DNA from: Mycolicibacterium tokaiense
GTDB lineage: Bacteria > Actinomycetota > Actinomycetes > Mycobacteriales > Mycobacteriaceae
Direction: 5' to 3'
NCBI RefSeq assembly: GCF_010725885.1
Contig: NZ_AP022600.1
Span: 6,014,001 to 6,078,000, forward strand
Length of the DNA stretch: 64,000 bases
Made by a program: the position numbers and the translations under genes. Below the pieces are notes generated by a model that was not told the DNA's origin, did not search any database, and saw nothing but the letters and a program-made list of their open reading frames with translations. Below are positions 59,961 through 64,000 of this stretch, in pieces (position 1 is the stretch's first letter; each line of letters begins with the position of its first letter).

Positions 59961-60841
59961 CAGGCCCTGCCGAACCGCCGGTTGCGCGACACGTACTCCT
60001 CGCACGCGGCCCACAGGTCGCGGCGGTCGTAGTCGGGCCACAGCTTGTCCTGGAAGACGAACTCGGCGTAGGCCGCCTGCCACAACAGGAAATTCGAGGC
60101 CCGCTGCTCACCGGAGGTCCGGATGAACAGGTCGACATCGGGGATGTCGGCGCGGTGCAGGTGCTTGGCAAACGCCGCCTCGCTGATCCGCGACGGGTTG
60201 ATCTTGCCGTCGACGGCCTCCTGAGCCAGTTGGCGCGCGGCCTCCACGATCTCGGTGCGCCCGCCGTAGTTCACGCAGTAGTTGACCGTGATGACGTCGT
60301 TGTCGACGGTCATCTGCTCGGCGATGTCGAATTCCTTGATGACGCTGCTCCACATGCGCGGCCGCGAGCCGACCCAGCGCATGTTCACGCCCATGGCGTC
60401 CAGGTTCTCCCGGCGCCGGCGCACCACCTCGCGGTTGAAGCCCATCAGGAACCGCACCTCTTCGGTGCTGCGCTTCCAGTTCTCCGTGGAGAACGCGTAC
60501 ACCGTCAGGTGCTTGATGCCCATTTCGATGGCGCCGCAGGTGATGTCGATCAGCACCGCTTCACCCATCTTGTGGCCCTCGGTGCGGCCGAGTCCGCGCT
60601 GCTGGGCCCAGCGCCCGTTGCCGTCCATCACCACCGCGACGTGTTTGGGGACCTGGTCGGCGGGGATTCGCGGCGCCGAGGCTTTCGACGTGTGCTGCGG
60701 CGGGCGGGAGAACTTCCCGTTGGTCTTCGGCGGCAGCTCAGGGAAGACCACCGGCCACGTCGAGGTGTCCGGGAACATCGGATAGTCGTCAGGAGCCGGA
60801 GGCAGCTGGGGGTAGCTGGTCTTCTCCCGTTTCAAAGCCAT
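59960..60841 (-). CDS. uppS: Decaprenyl diphosphate synthase (Z-prenyltransferase)
   Basis: A 293-residue cis-prenyltransferase. Motifs: [23 protein letters not shown] with the catalytic Asp in DGNGRW (near 74), [11 protein letters not shown], and [25 protein letters not shown] with the RxSGE..R substrate-binding residues. The first ~60 residues are a Pro-rich extension seen in mycobacterial homologues. It makes decaprenyl diphosphate, the carrier for arabinogalactan and peptidoglycan precursors (Rv2361c in M. tuberculosis). Its 5' end lies inside the 3' end of recO by 53 bp. Confidence 0.96.
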   Translation of the reverse strand: MALKREKTSYPQLPPAPDDYPMFPDTSTWPVVFPELPPKTNGKFSRPPQHTSKASAPRIPADQVPKHVAVVMDGNGRWAQQRGLGRTEGHKMGEAVLIDITCGAIEMGIKHLTVYAFSTENWKRSTEEVRFLMGFNREVVRRRRENLDAMGVNMRWVGSRPRMWSSVIKEFDIAEQMTVDNDVITVNYCVNYGGRTEIVEAARQLAQEAVDGKINPSRISEAAFAKHLHRADIPDVDLFIRTSGEQRASNFLLWQAAYAEFVFQDKLWPDYDRRDLWAACEEYVSRNRRFGRA

Positions 60842-61631
60842 GGGGGATATCCTGCCCGACCAGCAGAACCCGACTGTCAGCGAGTGTGCGATCCGGCCGG
60901 TAGGCCCGCTCGACGAGCGGCAGTGTGCGCAGTTGACGCTCCAGATGCCATTGCAGATGGGCGGCCACCAGTCCGCTGACCTGGCTGCGGTGCGCCGGCA
61001 GCGACAGCTCGGCGTGCTCCCAGTCGCCGTCGTGCAGCGCGACCATCAGATCCACCACGCCCTGCGGCGGCGTGGTGGACCCGGCGGGCCGGCAGTGCAG
61101 GCAGACACTGCCGCCGGCGGCCACGTGGAAGGCGCGGTGCGGGCCGGGAGCGGCGCAGCGGGCGCATTCGGTGAGCGCCGGCGCCCACCCGGCGATGCCC
61201 ATGGCCCGCAGCAGGTAGGCGTCGAGCAGCAGCTCGCGGGAGCGGGTGCCGTCGGCCACCGCCCGCAGGGCGCCGACGGTCAGCTTCTGTAGCGGCGGCA
61301 TCGGGGCGCGTTCCTCGCCGGCCAGCCGTTCGGCGGTCTCGAGGATGGCGCAGGCGGTGGTGTAGCGGCCGTAGTCGTTCACGATGTCGGTGGCGAACGC
61401 GTCGAGGGCGACCACCTGGGTCACGATGTCGAGGTTGCGGCCGGGATGCAGCTGCACGTCGATGTGGGAGAACGGCTCCAGCTTGGCGCCGAACTTGCTG
61501 CGGGTGCGACGGACCCCTTTGGCGACCGCGCGGACCAGACCGTGCTCGCGGGTGAGCAGGGTGACGATGCGGTCGGCTTCGCCGAGCTTGTGCTGGCGCA
61601 GCACTACTGCTCGATCCCGGTACAGCCGCAT
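60789..61631 (-). CDS. recO: DNA repair protein RecO
   Basis: A 280-residue recombination mediator. The N-terminal OB fold reads [28 protein letters not shown], then [19 protein letters not shown]. The C-terminal domain carries the zinc cysteines CARCAAPG and CLHCRPAG. RecO helps load RecA on SSB-coated single strands. The ATG at 61631 fits the conserved N-terminus and is preceded by CAGACT 7 nt upstream. The gene is the first of the recO-uppS-Rv2360c run, with overlapping joins. Confidence 0.95.
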   Translation of the reverse strand: MRLYRDRAVVLRQHKLGEADRIVTLLTREHGLVRAVAKGVRRTRSKFGAKLEPFSHIDVQLHPGRNLDIVTQVVALDAFATDIVNDYGRYTTACAILETAERLAGEERAPMPPLQKLTVGALRAVADGTRSRELLLDAYLLRAMGIAGWAPALTECARCAAPGPHRAFHVAAGGSVCLHCRPAGSTTPPQGVVDLMVALHDGDWEHAELSLPAHRSQVSGLVAAHLQWHLERQLRTLPLVERAYRPDRTLADSRVLLVGQDIPHGFETGEDQLPPAASGS

Positions 61632-61697
61632 TCGTCCCAGTCTGCCAAAGCGGGCTGACAATCCGTGGATGCGCGCCGCGACCGGGGCGACCTCACG

Positions 61698-61703
61698 TAA
61701 GGT
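61698..61703 (+). promoter_or_regulatory. -10 element for the CAP-domain gene, leaderless start
   Basis: TAAGGT ends 8 nt before ATG 61712. Confidence 0.45.
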
Positions 61704-61711
61704 CACGTGCC

Positions 61712-62257
61712 ATGACCGTGCTGCGTGCTGCCGTCGTCCTGCCGGTCCTGGCTGCGACGACGTTCGGGTTCGTGACGGCGCCCAGCGCCCAGGCCGACAA
61801 CCGCCGCCTCAACAACAGCGTGGTCGCCAACGTCTACACCGCCCAGCACCAGGCCGGCTGCAGCACCGAGATCAAGATCAATCCGAAGCTGCGCCTGGCC
61901 GCGCAGTGGCACACCAACGACGTGCTGCACAACCGGGCGCTGAACGGCGACATCGGCTCGGACGGCACCACGGTGGCCGACCGCGCCCGCAACGCCGGGT
62001 ACGCCGGCGAGGTCGCCGAGACCGTGGCGATCAACCCTGCCCTGAGCATCACCGGTGTGGAGATCCTCAACCAGTGGTGGTACCGCCCCGACTACCACGC
62101 GATCATGCACGACTGCTCCAACGTCGACATCGGCGTCTGGTCGGAGAACCTGATCGACCGCACCGTGGTGGTGGCGGTCTACGGCAAGGGTGACGGCGCC
62201 AGCCCGGTGCCCGGTCCCGGGCGCGAGTTCGGCAACGTGCCCGGCTGGACGCCCTAG
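61712..62257 (+). CDS. Secreted CAP/SCP superfamily protein
   Basis: A 181-residue exported protein. The signal peptide ends at PSAQADN. The CAP fold is indicated by VVANVYTAQHQAGC, LRLAAQWHTNDVLHNR (helix with the conserved His), GEVAETVAINPA and WWYRPDYHAIMHDCSNVDIGVW (the second His and a Cys pair). The two cysteines probably form a disulfide. CAP proteins bind sterols or lipids or act on the cell envelope. In M. tuberculosis the position between recO and era holds amidase amiA2 (from memory), so this is a local replacement or insertion. Confidence 0.82.
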   Translation: MTVLRAAVVLPVLAATTFGFVTAPSAQADNRRLNNSVVANVYTAQHQAGCSTEIKINPKLRLAAQWHTNDVLHNRALNGDIGSDGTTVADRARNAGYAGEVAETVAINPALSITGVEILNQWWYRPDYHAIMHDCSNVDIGVWSENLIDRTVVVAVYGKGDGASPVPGPGREFGNVPGWTP

Positions 62258-63156
62258 AAGCCCAGCCGCCCAAGCTGTTTGGGGTCACGCTGCCAGTTCT
62301 TGGCGACCTTGACCCGGAGATCCAGGAAGACCTTGGTGCCCAGCAGCTTCTCGATCTGTGTACGGGCGGCGGTGCCGACCTCGCGCAGCCTGGCGCCCCC
62401 CTTGCCGATGACGATGCCCTTTTGGCTGTCGCGCTCGACATAGAGGATGGCGCGCACATCGATCAGATCGTCACGGTCCTCGCGCTGCTCCACCTCATCG
62501 ATGACGACGGCCAGGGAGTGCGGTAGTTCATCGCGTACGCCTTCGAGGGCGGCTTCGCGGATGAGCTCGGCCATGAGCACCTCTTCGGGCTCGTCGGTGA
62601 GCTCCCCGTCGGGATAGAACGCCGGGCCCTCCTCGAGGTGCGAGACCAGCACGTCGGTCAACACGTCGACCTGCTCGCCCTTGGTCGCCGACACCGGGAC
62701 GATCTCGACGGCCTTGTCCCCGAATGCTTCCTGCACGGCCATCAGCTGCGCGGCGACCTTCTCCTTGGACACCTTGTCGATCTTGGTGACGACGACGATC
62801 AGGGTGGTCCGGGGCGCCACCGCGCAGATCTGCTCGAAGATCCACCGGTCGCCGGGGCCGATGGGCTCGTCGGCGGGGATGCAGAAGCCGATGACGTCGA
62901 CTTCGGAGTAGGTGTCCTTCACCAGGTCGTTGAGCCGCTGGCCCAGCAGAGTGCGCGGCCGGTGCAGTCCCGGGGTGTCGACCAGCACGATCTGGAAGTT
63001 CTCCCGGTGCACAATGCCGCGGATGGTGTGGCGGGTGGTCTGCGGCCGGTTGGACGTGATGGCGACCTTGGCGCCCACCAGCGCATTGGTCAGCGTCGAC
63101 TTGCCGGTGTTGGGTCTACCGACGAAACAGACGAAGCCGGAACGGAATTCGCTCAT
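62254..63156 (-). CDS. era: GTPase Era
   Basis: A 300-residue essential GTPase acting in 30S ribosome maturation. GTPase motifs: G1 GRPNTGKSTL, G3 DTPGLHRP, G4 VTKIDK (NKxD variant TKID), G5 VSATKG. The C-terminal KH domain, which binds the 3' end of 16S rRNA, has RDSQKGIVIGKGGARLREVG. It follows the cytidine-deaminase-like gene by ATGA overlap and its stop overlaps the convergent CAP gene by 4 bp. The order CBS protein, Rv2365c-like, era matches M. tuberculosis. Confidence 0.96.
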   Translation of the reverse strand: MSEFRSGFVCFVGRPNTGKSTLTNALVGAKVAITSNRPQTTRHTIRGIVHRENFQIVLVDTPGLHRPRTLLGQRLNDLVKDTYSEVDVIGFCIPADEPIGPGDRWIFEQICAVAPRTTLIVVVTKIDKVSKEKVAAQLMAVQEAFGDKAVEIVPVSATKGEQVDVLTDVLVSHLEEGPAFYPDGELTDEPEEVLMAELIREAALEGVRDELPHSLAVVIDEVEQREDRDDLIDVRAILYVERDSQKGIVIGKGGARLREVGTAARTQIEKLLGTKVFLDLRVKVAKNWQRDPKQLGRLGF

Positions 63157-63473
63157 CTGGGCGTACCCGCGCGATCGGTGACGATGACCGACGCCTCGGG
63201 TGAGAGCTCACGGACGGCAGCCACCCCCGGATCGTCGCCGGCGCCGGCCAGCAGCACGGCAGCCTCGAAGCCCGCGGCGCCGCTGGACACCGCGGCGGCC
63301 ACCGCAGCCTGCAGGGCCGTGAGCTCCAGGGCCCGCAGGCGCACCGGCGCCCCGGCGTAGGTGCGGCCGTCGAGATCGCGCACCGCCGCCCCGGATCCGG
63401 CCTCGGCCCGGGCCATCGCGCCGCGGGCCAGGGTGACCAACTTGGCGTCTTCGGGGTCCAGCTCAGTCGTCAT
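63153..63473 (-). CDS. Small cytidine-deaminase-like protein (Rv2365c-like)
   Basis: A 106-residue protein that resembles a cytidine deaminase fold ([56 protein letters not shown]) but has none of the zinc ligands of true deaminases: no HAE or PCxxC motif. It is therefore probably non-catalytic. ATG 63473 overlaps the end of the upstream CBS-protein gene; the stop overlaps era. Found in the same place in M. tuberculosis (Rv2365c). Confidence 0.82.
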   Translation of the reverse strand: MTTELDPEDAKLVTLARGAMARAEAGSGAAVRDLDGRTYAGAPVRLRALELTALQAAVAAAVSSGAAGFEAAVLLAGAGDDPGVAAVRELSPEASVIVTDRAGTPR

Positions 63474-64000
63474 CGTGGGACTCCTCGGCGTCGGGTTCGG
63501 GCTCGGTGGGGCTGACGAGCACCGTACCGACCCGCACCCGGCCCCGATGGTCGTGGCCGCCTTCGGCCTGCAGCCGCAGCCCGTGGGACACCACCTCGGC
63601 ACCGGGCAGCGGCACGCGGCCCAGCTCGAGAGCCAGCAGTCCACCTACGGTGTCGACGTCCAGGTCGTCGTCGAATTCGATGTCGTAGAGCTCGCCGAGG
63701 TCCTCGATGGGCAGCCGCGAGGACAGCCGGTAGTTGTCCTCCCCCAGCTTCTCCACGGGGGCCACCTCGTCGGTGTCGTACTCATCGGCGATCTCACCGA
63801 CGATCTCTTCGAGCACGTCCTCGATGGTCACCAACCCGGCGATGGCACCGTATTCGTCGACCAACAGCGCCATGTGCTTGCGGTCGCGCTGCATCTCCCG
63901 CAGCAGTTCGTCCAGCGGCTTGGAGTCCGGGACGAACACCGCGGGCCGCATCACCTCGGAGACGCCGGTGTCGCGGCCGCCGTTGCTGGAGTAGTAGGTG
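63463..64000 (-). CDS. CBS-domain/CorC-type membrane protein, 5' part outside window
   Basis: Only the C-terminal 175 or so residues are present. The tail of a CBS pair is seen ([54 protein letters not shown]), followed by a CorC_HlyC domain ([39 protein letters not shown]). The frame is open to the right edge on the minus strand. Full-length relatives have an N-terminal DUF21 membrane domain and act in Mg2+/Co2+ transport or ribosome-linked processes. It is the counterpart of Rv2366c beside era. Confidence 0.88.
   Translation of the reverse strand, partial: TYYSSNGGRDTGVSEVMRPAVFVPDSKPLDELLREMQRDRKHMALLVDEYGAIAGLVTIEDVLEEIVGEIADEYDTDEVAPVEKLGEDNYRLSSRLPIEDLGELYDIEFDDDLDVDTVGGLLALELGRVPLPGAEVVSHGLRLQAEGGHDHRGRVRVGTVLVSPTEPEPDAEESHDDD

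Noticed and set aside
1..64000. Mobile elements, prophage or integration sites
   Set aside because: No transposase, integrase or terminal repeat pair is readable; both tRNA genes lack a duplicated 3' end nearby.

Overview
The window is chromosomal DNA from a GC-rich actinobacterium, almost certainly a rapidly growing Mycobacterium (Mycolicibacterium). The right-hand part carries a block whose order matches, from memory, the M. tuberculosis Rv2342-dnaG-dgt-Rv2345 and glyS-smtB-furB-Rv2360c-uppS-recO-x-era-Rv2365c-Rv2366c neighbourhoods. The middle carries the TldD/PmbA pair (like Rv2314c/Rv2315c) and a MarR-flanked ECF transporter (like Rv2325c-Rv2327). Third-position GC bias, GTG starts, ATGA/GTGA coupling and many apparent leaderless starts (TANNNT, 6-8 nt, then ATG/GTG) fit mycobacteria. 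I see no insertion sequence, integrase, prophage or CRISPR array, and no replication origin.

Layout. 1-7.3 kb: a 5'-truncated membrane diguanylate cyclase, a CAT-anticodon tRNA, a P1 peptidase-permease operon facing its TetR regulator, a STAS protein, a GAF-GGDEF cyclase and a metallo-beta-lactamase-fold protein. 7.2-11.4 kb: a LysR regulator facing an SDR-PrpD-flavin oxidoreductase operon. 11.4-13.3 kb: a SulP transporter and MerR regulator operon with a near-perfect 27-bp dyad upstream. 13.4-19.1 kb: a small secreted protein, a membrane Ser/Thr kinase, a threonine aldolase-like enzyme, a frameshifted PHB-depolymerase-type esterase, and an intracellular subtilase followed by an alpha/beta hydrolase. 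19.1-25.1 kb: a TetR/TetX-like monooxygenase pair with two operators, then four exported proteins (a small one, a DUF4185 protein, a serine beta-lactamase-like hydrolase and a Gly-rich lipoprotein). 25.2-31.3 kb: TldD/PmbA, a small Cys/His-tailed protein, a luciferase-like oxidoreductase coupled to a GH13 enzyme. 31.3-37.7 kb: PucR, zinc alcohol dehydrogenase, APC permease, an LpqN-like lipoprotein and a POT peptide transporter. 37.7-42.5 kb: ECF transporter (T subunit plus one S-A-A' fusion), MarR and MFS. 42.5-48.8 kb: secreted proteins, a VIT1-type metal transporter, an acyl-CoA oxidase-like protein and a three-gene haem-copper-oxidase accessory operon. 48.8-64 kb: tRNA-Asn, a short tandem repeat, then the conserved housekeeping block, interrupted by an ArsR-SulP operon.

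Themes: metal and anion homeostasis (two SulP carriers each co-transcribed with a different class of regulator, VIT1, SmtB/Zur), envelope-directed secreted enzymes, c-di-GMP signalling, and divergent regulator-enzyme pairs with readable dyad operators. The most unusual local unit is the cytosolic subtilase plus alpha/beta hydrolase pair beside the broken esterase. The SDR-PrpD-flavin oxidoreductase cluster and the Cys/His-tailed protein facing TldD/PmbA are also worth attention. All functional calls come from reading the sequence without database searches.
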